64,000 nt of DNA, from assembly GCA_020050835.1 (NCBI GenBank), contig JAGVKB010000030.1:1-64000 (forward strand), in the 5' to 3' direction. Positions 23,939 through 34,182 of the stretch are shown one piece after another; the stretch's first letter is position 1; each line of letters opens with the position of its first letter. The DNA is from Candidatus Obscuribacterales bacterium. Its GTDB lineage: Bacteria > Cyanobacteriota > Vampirovibrionia > Obscuribacterales > Obscuribacteraceae. A program made the position numbers and the translations under genes. The notes below the pieces were generated by a model that was given only the letters and a program-made list of their open reading frames with translations, made no database searches and had not been told where the DNA came from.

Positions 23939-24505
23939 GCTGTTTATTCTCTCGCGCAAAGCAATTCTTCTAACTCTTGCTTTTGAGCCCAGCAGTTCAC
24001 GAGTATCTACCCTGTTTGAATCGATATGATCGACTTCGGTCTTGTACCAAACGTCTGGCTTATCGCCTGAACCAAATTCAATCATTCTTAGCGTCACTAT
24101 GCTTGCACCTGGTAGTCGCAACTTTTGACCATCTTCACGAGAAGGAGGCGTTGATAGCCAGCCTTGTTCAAACAAATGAAACTCGAAAAAACATTTATTG
24201 ATCGACATAGCTAGTCCGTCACACCTTTTGACTAACATTTCTCATTCTACGCTACCGAATTCGTATCGCTGGCAGTCATTTAACCAAGTGGTCCGGTAAA
24301 ACCTCCGAGTAAGAGATTTACTATTATGACTTCGAAACCAAGAAACCATCCAATGCTTCTTAGACGATTGCCTGAAGCAATTCAACCTCATTATCCGTGA
24401 GTTTGCCAATCTCGTCACGTCGCCCTTGCTTGGGCCGCTACCAATCATTTCGACGCCTAAACAGAACGAAGGATTAGCCCATCCGGTTTGGCATTTCCAG
24501 ATAAA
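23939..24505 (-). pseudogene. Degenerate duplicate of the 22008-22605 region
   Basis: The segment aligns nearly base for base with 22008-22605. It lacks about 45 bases corresponding to roughly 22062-22110, which shifts the frame of the hypothetical gene after HIDSNRV, and it carries extra substitutions and stops in the Fic-like tail. Similarity ends at about 24500, just before the phosphoketolase stop. The order (hypothetical gene, then Fic-like tail) is the same as in the first copy. Confidence 0.8.
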
Positions 24506-24509
24506 GAGT

Positions 24510-26948
24510 TCAGTAGGGCCATTTCCAATCGGCGAACTCGGGTTTGTCTATTCCGTGCTCATGCGCATGGTTGCGGCAATCAATCTGCATGTCTCGAAGC
24601 TTGGATTTGGCATGCTCTCCCGCGATTTTCAATTGACGAACTCTGTCAATGACATCAATTGCGATGGTGAATCGGTCTACCTGGTTGTTGATGGCAAGCT
24701 CCAGCGGGGTATTGATATTGCCTTTCTCCTTGTAGCCGCGGACATGAAAGTTGTGATGGTTGGTGCGGCGGTAGGCAAGGCGGTGGATCAACCAGGGATA
24801 GCCATGGAAGTTGAATATGACCGGTTTGTCCACAGTAAACAGACTGTCGAAGTCCCGATCGCTTAATCCGTGAGGGTGTTCGCTTTCCGGTTGCAGCTTA
24901 AGCAAATCGACAACGTTGACAAACCGTATCTTCAGGTCGGGAAACTCATTGCGCAAGAGCACACTGGCAGCCAGCGCCTCCTGAGTCGGTATGTCACCGG
25001 CCGAGGCCAGCACCACATCCGGTTCGCATCCGTGGTCAGTGCTTGCCCACTCCCATATGCCTGCGCCCTTGGTGCAATGCTTGATGGCGAAATCCATATC
25101 CATGTACTGCAGGTGGCGCTGTTTATCGCAGACAATTACGTTTATATAGTTTTCGGTGCGTAAGCAGTGGTTGGCGCATGAGAGCAGTGAATTAGCATCC
25201 GGAGGCATGTAAATGCGTACTACGTTGGCACCTTTGTTTACCACCACGTCAAGGAAACCAGGGTCTTGATGAGTGAAGCCGTTATGGTCCTGCCTCCAAA
25301 CAGTCGAGGTGATCAGCAGATTGAGAGATGCGATATTGGCTCGCCAACCTATATGATTTGATATCTCCAGCCACTTAGCATGTTGATTGAACATGGAGTC
25401 AATAACATGCACGAATGCTTCATAAGTAGAAAAGAAGCCATGCCTGCCCGTCAACAAGTACCCTTCCAACCATCCCTCCAGGGTATGTTCGCTGAGAATC
25501 TCCATCACCCTGCCGTCTGTGGAAAGCTCTCCACCGTCAGCATCTTCCGGAAAGTAGTGCGCAATCCAGAATTTCTTACTTGCTTCATATACTGCATCAA
25601 GTTTATTGGATGTAGTTTCGTCAGGGCCGAACACTCGGAATGTAGTGGGGTTGGACCTCATCACGTCCCGCAAAAGGTTACCCAACGGCCTCGTGTTGTC
25701 CGCCTCTGAGTGCCCCGGCTTGGGTACTTCAATGGCATACTTCCTGAAGTCTGGCATCTTCAGCGCTTTGTGGATCAAACCGCCATTGGCATGAGGATTG
25801 GCGCTCATGCGCCGCCGACCTTTCGGAGCCAGTTCCTTCAGGTGAGATTTCAGGACTCCCTTCTCATCAAAGAGCTCCTCAGGCTTGTAACTCCGCAACC
25901 AGGTTTGGAGAATTTCTAGATGCTCGGGTTTTTCTTTGACACCTGCCACCGGCACTTGATGCGATCGCCAGAAGCCTTCCACTTTATGTCCATCAGCCTC
26001 CTTCGGTCCAGACCATCCTTTGGGAGTGCGAAGCACAATCATCGGCCAACGGGGCCGGCTGATATCACCAGTGGAGCGAGCCCGTTCTTGAATGGAACGT
26101 ATCTCCACGATACAGTGTTCGACTGTCGCTGCCATCGCCTGATGCATACTGTCGAAATCACTGCCCTCGACAAAATAAGGAGTGTATCCGTAACCCCGAA
26201 ACAGGCTGTCGAGCTCATCATGATCGATACGTGCCAGGATGGTCGGATTGTTTATCTTGTACCCGTTTAACTGCAGAATCGGCAAAACTGCTCCATCGCG
26301 CACCGGGCTGATGAACTTATTGGAATGCCATGCCGTAGCCAGCGGTCCGGTTTCAGACTCGCCATCACCGACGACCACCGCGCTAATCAGGTCCGGATTG
26401 TCAAACACTGACCCATAGGCATGAGAGAGGCTGTAGCCAAGCTCTCCACCTTCATGTATAGAGCCCGGTGTCTCCGGTGTGCAGTGGCTGCCAATTCCGC
26501 CTGGGAAGGAGAACTGTTTAAAAAAGGCTCCCATTCCTTCTTCATCTTCGCTCTTGTCCGGATAGATCTCCGAATAGGTGCCCTCGAGATAGACAGGTCC
26601 AAGCACGCCGGGAGCACCATGCCCCGGCCCGGCCACGTATATCATGTCGAGATCGTACTTGTTGATCACCCGGTTCAAGTGCGTGTAGATGAAGCTCAAG
26701 CCGGGACTGGTTCCCCAGTGACCAAGCAAACGACTCTTGATATGCTCAGGCTTCAACGGCTCCCTCAGAAGCGGGTTGGACTGCAGATAGATCATTCCGG
26801 CAGCCAAATAGCAACAGGCTCTCCAATAAGCGTGCATCTTCTGCAAATCTTCCGCGCCGAGCGGCTCGCCTGTAATTGTTGATCGGGCCTGGCCATAGGC
26901 GCTGATCGATGTATTATCATGGATAGATCTTTCGGAGGTTGCGACCAT
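24510..26948 (-). CDS. xfp: Phosphoketolase (xylulose-5-P/fructose-6-P)
   Basis: This full-length 812-residue TPP enzyme splits xylulose-5-P or fructose-6-P with phosphate to give acetyl-phosphate. Diagnostic stretches are [45 protein letters not shown], the TPP-binding [20 protein letters not shown] and the C-terminal [23 protein letters not shown] sits upstream of the ATG. No acetate kinase or phosphotransacetylase is adjacent. Acetyl-phosphate formation would suit fermentative or low-oxygen metabolism, in line with the NO/hypoxia genes further right. Confidence 0.95.
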   Translation of the reverse strand: MVATSERSIHDNTSISAYGQARSTITGEPLGAEDLQKMHAYWRACCYLAAGMIYLQSNPLLREPLKPEHIKSRLLGHWGTSPGLSFIYTHLNRVINKYDLDMIYVAGPGHGAPGVLGPVYLEGTYSEIYPDKSEDEEGMGAFFKQFSFPGGIGSHCTPETPGSIHEGGELGYSLSHAYGSVFDNPDLISAVVVGDGESETGPLATAWHSNKFISPVRDGAVLPILQLNGYKINNPTILARIDHDELDSLFRGYGYTPYFVEGSDFDSMHQAMAATVEHCIVEIRSIQERARSTGDISRPRWPMIVLRTPKGWSGPKEADGHKVEGFWRSHQVPVAGVKEKPEHLEILQTWLRSYKPEELFDEKGVLKSHLKELAPKGRRRMSANPHANGGLIHKALKMPDFRKYAIEVPKPGHSEADNTRPLGNLLRDVMRSNPTTFRVFGPDETTSNKLDAVYEASKKFWIAHYFPEDADGGELSTDGRVMEILSEHTLEGWLEGYLLTGRHGFFSTYEAFVHVIDSMFNQHAKWLEISNHIGWRANIASLNLLITSTVWRQDHNGFTHQDPGFLDVVVNKGANVVRIYMPPDANSLLSCANHCLRTENYINVIVCDKQRHLQYMDMDFAIKHCTKGAGIWEWASTDHGCEPDVVLASAGDIPTQEALAASVLLRNEFPDLKIRFVNVVDLLKLQPESEHPHGLSDRDFDSLFTVDKPVIFNFHGYPWLIHRLAYRRTNHHNFHVRGYKEKGNINTPLELAINNQVDRFTIAIDVIDRVRQLKIAGEHAKSKLRDMQIDCRNHAHEHGIDKPEFADWKWPY

Positions 26949-27241
26949 TTATCTTCACCTAAAGAGCTCGTAGTGCATTAAACACCATTTTCGACTGCAT
27001 AGGGCAAATCCGCGAAAGATCGTCGGCTTGCGATGCAGGACAGAACCAGGGCTGCTTGCAATCTGCCACGTCGGCACAGTTAAGTTAGCGTTTTGTGTCG
27101 ATTTGATAAGAGGAACAGATTGCTCCTCTCTACCGCTACTGTCAAGCTGGCGATCCTCTGGCATCAGCCAATGAGTTCTGACCATAAGAGTCGTTCAATT
27201 ATGCGCGTTGTTCTGTTTGGTAAAATGCCAGGCCACTGGAA
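26949..27241. promoter_or_regulatory. Divergent intergenic region, xfp and modular secreted protein
   Basis: These 293 bases lie between the leftward xfp and the rightward gene at 27242 and must contain both promoters. A short stem AGAGGA/TCCTCT is near 27110-27131. A minus-strand frame at 26955-27185 has no family resemblance or ribosome site and I do not call it. Confidence 0.4.
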
Positions 27242-28390
27242 ATGGGTAAGTTGATGCGCACGTTGATAGCTTTACTAGTTGCCTGCTCAACCACTCTCGC
27301 TTTGACAGCTCAAGCATCGACTGAAAACGCTGTTCCAAATGAGCCCAGAGAGAGCAACCCTGCTGTCTCGTCGGACGACAGTAGTTCAGATATCAATACT
27401 GCAGCAACCTATCCAAGAATCTCAGCGCTCGAAACCGCCATTCTCAACCAGACATACACAAACGATCAATTGCCCGAGCGCCTTGCGAGACTGGAAGCCA
27501 AGGCATTTGGGAAAGTATCCTCCGATGATGATTTGGGAGAACGCACCGATCTGCTACAACAATATGTAGAAAGGACATTGCATAAGAAATGGATCTCAAC
27601 AGACACCTCATCGGAAGGCGAAATTAGCACGAACAATCAAGTCGAGAATACTCAAGCAAGCAATCAGGTTGAAGATAAGCAAGCAAGTAATCAGGTTGGC
27701 AACAATCAAGCCCAGTATCCGCGCATAACATATCTTGAGAGTGCCATTCTTGGAGAAACATTTGCTGGAGATACACCGGTGACTCGTCTGAGTCGACTCG
27801 AAATGAACGCCTTCGGACACCCTTCGAACAATTCTGATTTGAGCCTTCGCACAGAGTCTTTGGAGAAGTATGCAGATAAGAAGCTACACAAAAAGCCGCT
27901 GCTAGACCAGGAAAGCGACAGACAAAAGGCAAGTCAGAGAGGTCAGTCCGGCTCAGGCACTACCAAACAGTTCGCCACCATGCTCGGTACCACCCTGCTT
28001 GGAATGGCCGGTCTACCAATCATTCCATCAATGATGCCGAGCAACCAGCGGAGGCAAGGACAATCAGCTGCCAATCAAGATGGCGCGCATCAAGCGCAAG
28101 CCCGCAATACGCAGGCGGAGACACATCAAGACGACCCTCTGATCAATGCTCCAACCGCTCCGCCAGCTACCGCTAAACTAGTGACAAAAGTTGGGTGGTG
28201 CGAAATGCGAGCGTTGGGGAAAACTCATCCCGAGATGCACTTGCAGGAACGCCTCAGTCAACTCAATCGCGTGCTGAACTTCGCACCAGACAAAGTGGGA
28301 TTGGCCCTGATGGATGACATTCCAGCAATGATAAAGAGTGTCGAACTCAGAAAGACCTCTATTAGCGCAACGACCGACAACACATACTAG
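27242..28390 (+). CDS. Secreted protein with two ~60-residue repeats
   Basis: The 382-residue protein has a signal peptide ending LTAQAS. Two homologous modules follow: about residues 58-118 (YPRISALETAILNQTY, then ERLARLEAKAFGK, then LHKK) and about 158-220 (YPRITYLESAILGETF, then TRLSRLEMNAFGH, then LHKK). Between them is a short Asn/Gln repeat (NQVE, ASNQVEDKQASNQV). Residues 228-305 are Gln/Ala-rich with a hydrophobic stretch (TMLGTTLLGMAGLPIIP). I associate the LE-x-(A/V)-F-G module with Obscuribacterales-type genomes. Function unknown, presumably cell-surface. Confidence 0.75.
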   Translation: MGKLMRTLIALLVACSTTLALTAQASTENAVPNEPRESNPAVSSDDSSSDINTAATYPRISALETAILNQTYTNDQLPERLARLEAKAFGKVSSDDDLGERTDLLQQYVERTLHKKWISTDTSSEGEISTNNQVENTQASNQVEDKQASNQVGNNQAQYPRITYLESAILGETFAGDTPVTRLSRLEMNAFGHPSNNSDLSLRTESLEKYADKKLHKKPLLDQESDRQKASQRGQSGSGTTKQFATMLGTTLLGMAGLPIIPSMMPSNQRRQGQSAANQDGAHQAQARNTQAETHQDDPLINAPTAPPATAKLVTKVGWCEMRALGKTHPEMHLQERLSQLNRVLNFAPDKVGLALMDDIPAMIKSVELRKTSISATTDNTY

Positions 28391-28395
28391 TGCGT

Positions 28396-30108
28396 TCAGG
28401 CATTCATTGCATGAAGTAACTGCCGCCTTGAGGGGGTATCGTATTGAACGGAACCAACACCAGCCGCTCCAGCGCCGGAATCGGTCAGAAATGGTTCGTT
28501 GCCTGTGTGAACGCCGATTACAACCGGAAGCTTTCCTTGAGCCTTAGCTTCGGCGATCTTATCCTGGAGGTCCTGCTCGGAGTCGACTTTTACCGTATTG
28601 TTGCCCCGATACTTTGAATGATCGATGAACCAATCCTTTTCGTTTTTGCCTGTTATCTCGTTGCCGATGTTTACTATCTGGTCGTCACTCAACGCCGGCC
28701 TCTGCCCGACATTCTGCGGTGGCTTGGTACTGTAGTCCACAAGTCTCTCGCCAGTATCTCCCGGAGCAGCTGGATCCTTCTCCCTCTGCCGATAACGGAG
28801 GTCCGAATTCTCCTTCTGGTAACTGATGTTGACTGCCGTGACCTGGAAAAGCTGGCTAGCCAGACTTCTACCGCCATCGAGCGGCGGATTCGTTTTTGCC
28901 TCATCATGAGGGGCGAGGTCTCCCGGCACGAGCGTCACCTTTGTACCGTTCTTTGTGACGTACTCGCCGGTGGTGGCAACATCTGCAACCAGCTTGGCTG
29001 CCTCAGAAGGAGATCGGCTATACGTTCGCATCTCTACTACCGTCACGTTGCAAGTGCGATGCTGCCCCTGGTCAATCGATGTCGGCGTCGCAGCCTGGCT
29101 CATGACTTGCTCGGCGATTTCAACTCTTCTCTTTGAATCGAGCGGAATCTGCGGATTGTCGTTCGCCTCGAGCAATCGAGACATTTGACTGTAAGTCTTG
29201 GCGATCTCCTCATGCGCCTTCTTGGTGGCCTCCGCAGGGCTCAAACCCTCTTTCTGGTAGTTGTCCTCCAGCTGTTTTGATCTATCTTCGAAGCGCGCCA
29301 TATCGACCCGAAATTTGGCCAATTCGGTCGGATCCGTAATCTTTCTTTCAGCCAGATCATTCAAGCGATTACGTTCAGCTTCCACTTTGGGATCATTAAT
29401 CGGCTGATGCGGCTTATCACCAATCTCTGAAAATTCAGTGCGGCCGTCAGCGTGTTTCGTCAACTGGAATCTCGCTTCCGGTCTCGGTCCAGCATACAAC
29501 TCCTTGAAGCCCCCATGTCCATCTGGTATGCGCGTGCAGCTTCTTTTGTCAGGAGCCGGGCGCTCGATTCGTTCACTACCGTCATCCCATTTTGTGTGCT
29601 TATTGCCTGCACTATCTGATCCCTTCCAGGAGCCGTCAGGCTGCTTTGACAGCACATAACTATCTTGCGCTGTCGGGCCCCAGTGCCTTTCATTGACCGT
29701 GCCGTCCGGCTGGTGCTTACGCTCGTAACCGGTTCCGTCCTTGTTTTCTTGCCGAATATCGCCGTTGGTTTGAGTTATTCGTTTATTGCCGGCCGCATCG
29801 ACGAGCGTAGATGTGTCAGCCTCAGAGTGCTTTTCAGGCACTGAATGCGCGGCTGGTTGCCTCGCTGTCAGCTCATTTTTCTCCCCCTGTGCAGCCTTGA
29901 GAGCCTCCAGAAGCGCCGGGCTTTTCCCAAGCAACCGCGATGTATCGCCGGGCGGGCGGTTCTCCGATTTTTGATAAGCCTGGTCCTCACGTTGCTTCTC
30001 AATCAAGTCAGGCATGCCCTTAGCCGCCTCTTTAATCGCCGACCCGGCGGCATCCGCCGCTCTTCCGGACGATTTCTCAAGGTTGTTTTCAGCTTTCTCT
30101 TCGGTCAT
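28396..30108 (-). CDS. Modular protein with hydrophilic repeats and C-terminal protease-like domain
   Basis: I use the ATG at 30108 (570 residues, MTEEKAENNLEKSS) rather than the longer frame. Residues about 1-100 are charged and disordered. About 110-260 carry short RHS/YD-like strand repeats (GTGYERKHQPDGTVNERHW, then DGSWKGSDSAGNKHTKW). About 270-380 are helical. The last ~210 residues begin PTSIDQGQHRTCNVTVVEMR, where Gln-x5-Cys resembles the oxyanion-hole and nucleophile region of papain-like proteases, and contain VVIGVHTG with a candidate His. Protease activity is inference. The gene converges on 27242-28390. Confidence 0.7.
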   Translation of the reverse strand: MTEEKAENNLEKSSGRAADAAGSAIKEAAKGMPDLIEKQREDQAYQKSENRPPGDTSRLLGKSPALLEALKAAQGEKNELTARQPAAHSVPEKHSEADTSTLVDAAGNKRITQTNGDIRQENKDGTGYERKHQPDGTVNERHWGPTAQDSYVLSKQPDGSWKGSDSAGNKHTKWDDGSERIERPAPDKRSCTRIPDGHGGFKELYAGPRPEARFQLTKHADGRTEFSEIGDKPHQPINDPKVEAERNRLNDLAERKITDPTELAKFRVDMARFEDRSKQLEDNYQKEGLSPAEATKKAHEEIAKTYSQMSRLLEANDNPQIPLDSKRRVEIAEQVMSQAATPTSIDQGQHRTCNVTVVEMRTYSRSPSEAAKLVADVATTGEYVTKNGTKVTLVPGDLAPHDEAKTNPPLDGGRSLASQLFQVTAVNISYQKENSDLRYRQREKDPAAPGDTGERLVDYSTKPPQNVGQRPALSDDQIVNIGNEITGKNEKDWFIDHSKYRGNNTVKVDSEQDLQDKIAEAKAQGKLPVVIGVHTGNEPFLTDSGAGAAGVGSVQYDTPSRRQLLHAMNA

Positions 30109-30405
30109 GGCTGAGACCTCATACTGACCTTTTCCTGCTCCAGCTCGGAGCGATGATGAAGCTATGCTGATCCACATTACCAGAGTCCCAGATTGGTTAT
30201 ACCGCTAACCGAACCGGTGCTAACGTCGCTTACATACATCCCCTTCACACGCCCCTTCCAACTACGCTGCAACTCGGCATGAATCTTGCCGGCAAATAGG
30301 GGCGGGCATATAGGTTCCTGGCTGTCAAATGTTGTACCTGCTTGTCACTGCAAAGTCACTGCTTTGAGTACTTACTGTATTTGTCACTGGCAGGAGCGAC
30401 TAAAC

Positions 30406-31296
30406 ATGACACTAGAGAACCCAGAGCAAAGGAACCCAGCTAACAACAATGACCGCGTAGAACAAAAGGATAAGGCTGGCGATGCTGCGTTGGTGTCACC
30501 CTTAGCGAATCCAAAGCTTACTTACATGGACATATACAATGCACGCCAGGCGCAGGCAAAAGAACAGATGGAGTCAGTCAAAAACCTGCATTCATTGCAC
30601 TTAGATGGAATGCCTCAGCAAGACAACCTTCCAATGTTGAGAGATGGAACTGTTGTTGAACGGGATAAGCAAGGACGTGTCACTAGAACCGATGACGGAA
30701 AAGGTCATGTCAGCCAGTTTGAATATATAGGTAACAGTAAAAGTCCATCAGCAGCGACGGTAGATGGTCACCGAATTGAAATTCATGGAGATAATCCAGC
30801 CTTCCGTTCGATGAAAGATAAAACAACATACGTATCTATGATCGAGGCTCCAAATGAGCATGGTGACTTTGGTTATGGCTCTGAAGGAGGCCCACGCATC
30901 AGACGCTTCCATGATGGCGCAGAAGCTGCCTATAACGAACATAATCGAGTTATGCAAGTAAAAGACGCTACTGGTAAAGTTACTTCGTTCAAATATGATT
31001 TCCCTAACGCTATTTCACCCACCGAAATTGTAAATCTAAGTGGTATTACCGGTAAGTGGACTAGATATCAGGGTGGACTGCCGGGTACTGACAAGTACTT
31101 GCCGGTTGGAACTGATTCTGGTGCAACTGGCGTGGACCTGACTAATTTGAAAGTTGTGAATGGTGAAATTCGCTATACCCTTTCTTTTGCCGCACGTAAT
31201 TTTGGAGAAGGCGATTTGCGAGACGGGCTGATAGGTAAGCTTACCTCCGTAAATTATGTAAGGGGACGCGATGGCATAACTAGAATCGAACAGTGA
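30406..31296 (+). CDS. YD-repeat-like hydrophilic protein, 296 aa
   Basis: The start is ATG 30406 (MTLENPEQRNPANN), preceded by GGAGCG; an upstream extension of the frame is rejected. The N-terminal third is charged and disordered. The middle contains YD/RHS-like units: GTVVERDKQGRVTRTDDGKGHV, DGAEAAYNEHNRVMQVKDATGK and SFKYDFPNAISPTEIV. There is no signal peptide. It resembles the repeat part of the neighbouring divergent 570-residue protein, so the two may be a functional pair. A terminator follows at 31311. Confidence 0.7.
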   Translation: MTLENPEQRNPANNNDRVEQKDKAGDAALVSPLANPKLTYMDIYNARQAQAKEQMESVKNLHSLHLDGMPQQDNLPMLRDGTVVERDKQGRVTRTDDGKGHVSQFEYIGNSKSPSAATVDGHRIEIHGDNPAFRSMKDKTTYVSMIEAPNEHGDFGYGSEGGPRIRRFHDGAEAAYNEHNRVMQVKDATGKVTSFKYDFPNAISPTEIVNLSGITGKWTRYQGGLPGTDKYLPVGTDSGATGVDLTNLKVVNGEIRYTLSFAARNFGEGDLRDGLIGKLTSVNYVRGRDGITRIEQ

Positions 31297-31310
31297 GGGT
31301 GCTGCCAGCG

Positions 31311-31336
31311 AGTGCGGAGCTGATACTCCGCACTTT
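31311..31336 (+). terminator. Hairpin terminator after the 296-aa gene
   Basis: AGTGCGGAG and CTCCGCACT form a perfect 9-bp stem around a 6-base loop, 14 bases past the stop codon. Only two T residues follow, so termination may be weak or may need Rho. Confidence 0.65.
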
Positions 31337-31382
31337 GATCATCTGTCCGGGACAATGCAAACGTCATGAGCGCACACCGCGC

Positions 31383-31922
31383 CTACTTCTCGCAGAGAGC
31401 CTTTAAGTTCGCGAGCCCTCTTTGAAAAGCGTCTCCGCACATATCCTCACAGTTCATAAACACTTGCATTATCTTGCCTACGAGGTTATTGCGGCCATGC
31501 ATGGACCAAGTCATCTTGGTGCCATCGGGTTGCGGCTGCAGAACATACTCAACGGTGTTATCCCCTTCCATCGGTGTGACGAGATGGAGATTCATTACCA
31601 TCTTGGTTGGCGGATCGAATTCGAGAACTTCTATCCAGCCCTCACCGACTTCAGCATTGCCACTCCAGGTGTAAACGGACCCCTTGCCGGTGGCAGGTCC
31701 TTTGTATGTGCGTTTAATGTTGGGGTCCAGGTTTTCCCAGGGTGACCATTCGGGCGATCTGTGGAGATCTCCTATCACTGCAAAGATCTTCTCCGGTGGG
31801 GCTTTAATGACTGTAGAAGTCTCGACCCTGAACTCGTCTGGTTTGGTCAGTGCAATACAAAGCACAACAACCGCAGAAAGTAGCACAACAGCACCAGCAA
31901 TCAAAGCAATTTTCCTGATCAT
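31383..31922 (-). CDS. Membrane-anchored SRPBCC (START-like) protein
   Basis: The start ATG 31922 (179 residues, MIRKIALIAGAVVLL) has GGAG close upstream; the frame extends further 5' without support. One N-terminal membrane anchor (about residues 3-25) is followed by a polyketide-cyclase/START-like domain: VIKAPPEKIFAVIGDLHRSPEWSPW, then YTWSGNAEVGEGWIEV, then TKMTWSMHGRN. The fold binds hydrophobic ligands in many families and the ligand here is unknown. Confidence 0.85.
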   Translation of the reverse strand: MIRKIALIAGAVVLLSAVVVLCIALTKPDEFRVETSTVIKAPPEKIFAVIGDLHRSPEWSPWENLDPNIKRTYKGPATGKGSVYTWSGNAEVGEGWIEVLEFDPPTKMVMNLHLVTPMEGDNTVEYVLQPQPDGTKMTWSMHGRNNLVGKIMQVFMNCEDMCGDAFQRGLANLKALCEK

Positions 31923-32106
31923 TCCTAACTCTCCATCTGACTCTTGCATCGATTTTACAGTCATCCCCGTACATCTCGACGAAAGCCCTCTTGACTTACC
32001 GGAGAGGACAAGCCGGATCGTGCTTACTCCAGCTTTCACTTGAGCAGTTTTTGTAAGGCTGTACAAGATCAGCCACAAATCACTCTCAATTTTGACAGGC
32101 GTTCTA

Positions 32107-32187
32107 TTGAACGTTAGAGAATATCGAATAAAACTGAATGGATTGCTCCAGATTCCTAACGGCAACATGAACGTGAAACCTTTTCAT
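32107..32187 (-). pseudogene. 5' fragment of a second arsI/cadI gene
   Basis: Read leftward from ATG 32187 the frame gives MKRFHVHVAVRNLEQSIQFY, which differs from the start of ArsI (15263-15736) at one of 20 residues. It then diverges and stops. Only the first 20 codons or so remain. Intergenic DNA on either side (31980-32290) shows no other gene. Confidence 0.8.
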
Positions 32188-32294
32188 TGGCATATACCAG
32201 GACATAGCGGAACAAAGGGGCGAGACACGCTGAATGCTGTTCGACCGGCGGTAAGACTCCTGGGCAAAACCCCCTCGCTAATTTAGAACTACAA

Positions 32295-34169
32295 CTAGGT
32301 GCGTAGTTTTCCTGGTAACAACCGCGCCGAGTTCATGATGAAAATCAATTCCGAGCTGACGTGAATGAAAGCCGCCAGAAGAGGACTTAAGTAGCCAAAC
32401 GCTGCCAATAGTACTCCTATTCCATCCACAACGAGGGTTCCAACAAAGTTAGTCATTATAATTCGCCTGCACTGACGCGCTATGCGAATGGTTTCAACAA
32501 GGTGGCCTAAATCGTTTCCGATTAGAACTACGTCGGCTGATTCCCTGGCAACATCAGTTCCGGAACCAATGGCAACGCCTACAGAAGCCTCAATCAATGC
32601 TGGTGCGTCGTTGACTCCGTCTCCAACCATAGCCACCCGACGGCCGGCATCCGCCAGCTTCTTAATGTAGTCTTGTTTTTTGCCTGGCAATACATCGGCT
32701 GCTACTTCAGTTATCGTCAACTTGTCGGCGATACTTTGAGCAATCGGCTTGGCGTCACCAGTTAGCAGAATTGACTTTATGCCAATGGCTTTCAAATCTG
32801 CTACAGCTTGTTTTGCTTCCGGACGTAGAACGTCAGCTATGTGGATAATTCCAACGATCTTCTGAGTCTTGCCTACTAGTACTTCTGATGATTCGGTGCG
32901 CATAAGGGGCAACGACGCAACGGAATAACCGTTCTCCTCGAACAAAATCCTGTTGCCGACTAAAACCTGAGCAGCATCAAGCTTGCAAATTATTCCCTTG
33001 CCAGGTGTATATATAAATTGCTCTGGCTTCCTAATAGGAAGTCCCTTATTTAGCGCCTCTTGAACGATCGATTTGCCTAACGGGTGTTCCGATACGGATT
33101 CAGCGCCAGCAGCCAATTCCAAAACGTCAGATGGCGAAGCACCGTTCAGGCATTCCAAATCTACGACTGTTGGCGTGCCGTAAGTAAGCGTGCCCGTCTT
33201 GTCGAATACAACCGTATCAATTTGGCTTAACAGCTCCAAGTACAAGCCGCCTTTGATGATCGAACCGGACCTGGCTGCGCGTCCAACAGCGCCCAAGATC
33301 GCCAGTGGGGTCCCGGCGGCGATGCCGCAAGCACCGGCTACAATCACCACAGAAATCATTGCTTTCATATTGTGGGTCAGGAAAAACGTAAGCAATGCAC
33401 AACCAATAGCAAAGTACACGAGGTAGCCTGCTAAGCGATCCGCTGTCTTCTGTACGGGTGCCTTATACAGCTCAGCAGTTTCAACATAATGAATGATTTT
33501 TCCAAAAGCTGTATCTTCACCGATGCCAGTCGTTCTAACATCAAGCGTGCCAGACTGGTTAATCGTACCGGCATATACTACTGAGCCAGAAACTTTTTCC
33601 GCAGGAATCGACTCACCCGTGATCGTAGATTGGTCGATGTATGAATGCCCAGATAACACAGATCCGTCCACCGGCACGCGAGAGCCCGGCTTGATTACAA
33701 CTATATCTCCGATTTGCAAACTTGAGACTTTTCGCACCTCTACACTATCGCCATTGCGAATAGAAGCGTCCTGGGGCAGTAATGAAACCAGGTGTTCAAT
33801 AGCGTTTCGTCCCCGGCTCATGGTGAGTTTTTCCAATGCCTCAGCAATCAATACAAAGAATGTGATCAGCACAGCGGTGAAAGTCTCAGAAATTGAAAGC
33901 GCTGCGAACAAGGCAATAGACATGGATAGCTCCATGGTCATCCGCCGCTCTCGTAGATTAGAAATGGCCTCGTTAAAGATCGGATAGCCTCCAATAAGCG
34001 TTGCAGCGGTTGCTAGATAATTGAAATATGGCAAGTGTAGCCAACACAACAACACGGACAAGCCAACAAAGGCAATACGGATGAGGTCCGATTTCTCAAG
34101 TTTGTGCGCTTCGTATCCGTGTTGGTCTACCGCCAAAGCGGCATCGGCTTTCGTATCTGTGGCCGTCAT
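32295..34169 (-). CDS. P1B-type metal ATPase with unusual ACG intramembrane motif
   Basis: The 624-residue pump lacks an N-terminal HMA domain. The P-type core is complete: TGES near residue 185, DKTGT near 323, SEHPLG (the HP motif) and GDGVND near 516. The helix that normally carries CPC, SPC or TPC reads GACGIAAGTPLA near residue 281, so the canonical Pro is missing between the ligand positions. It forms a leftward operon with an RcnR/CsoR-type regulator (34183) and a symmetrical operator. The regulator suggests Ni, Co or Cu, and the atypical motif makes the substrate uncertain. Confidence 0.85.
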   Translation of the reverse strand: MTATDTKADAALAVDQHGYEAHKLEKSDLIRIAFVGLSVLLCWLHLPYFNYLATAATLIGGYPIFNEAISNLRERRMTMELSMSIALFAALSISETFTAVLITFFVLIAEALEKLTMSRGRNAIEHLVSLLPQDASIRNGDSVEVRKVSSLQIGDIVVIKPGSRVPVDGSVLSGHSYIDQSTITGESIPAEKVSGSVVYAGTINQSGTLDVRTTGIGEDTAFGKIIHYVETAELYKAPVQKTADRLAGYLVYFAIGCALLTFFLTHNMKAMISVVIVAGACGIAAGTPLAILGAVGRAARSGSIIKGGLYLELLSQIDTVVFDKTGTLTYGTPTVVDLECLNGASPSDVLELAAGAESVSEHPLGKSIVQEALNKGLPIRKPEQFIYTPGKGIICKLDAAQVLVGNRILFEENGYSVASLPLMRTESSEVLVGKTQKIVGIIHIADVLRPEAKQAVADLKAIGIKSILLTGDAKPIAQSIADKLTITEVAADVLPGKKQDYIKKLADAGRRVAMVGDGVNDAPALIEASVGVAIGSGTDVARESADVVLIGNDLGHLVETIRIARQCRRIIMTNFVGTLVVDGIGVLLAAFGYLSPLLAAFIHVSSELIFIMNSARLLPGKLRT

Positions 34170-34182
34170 CTAAGCAACCTCG

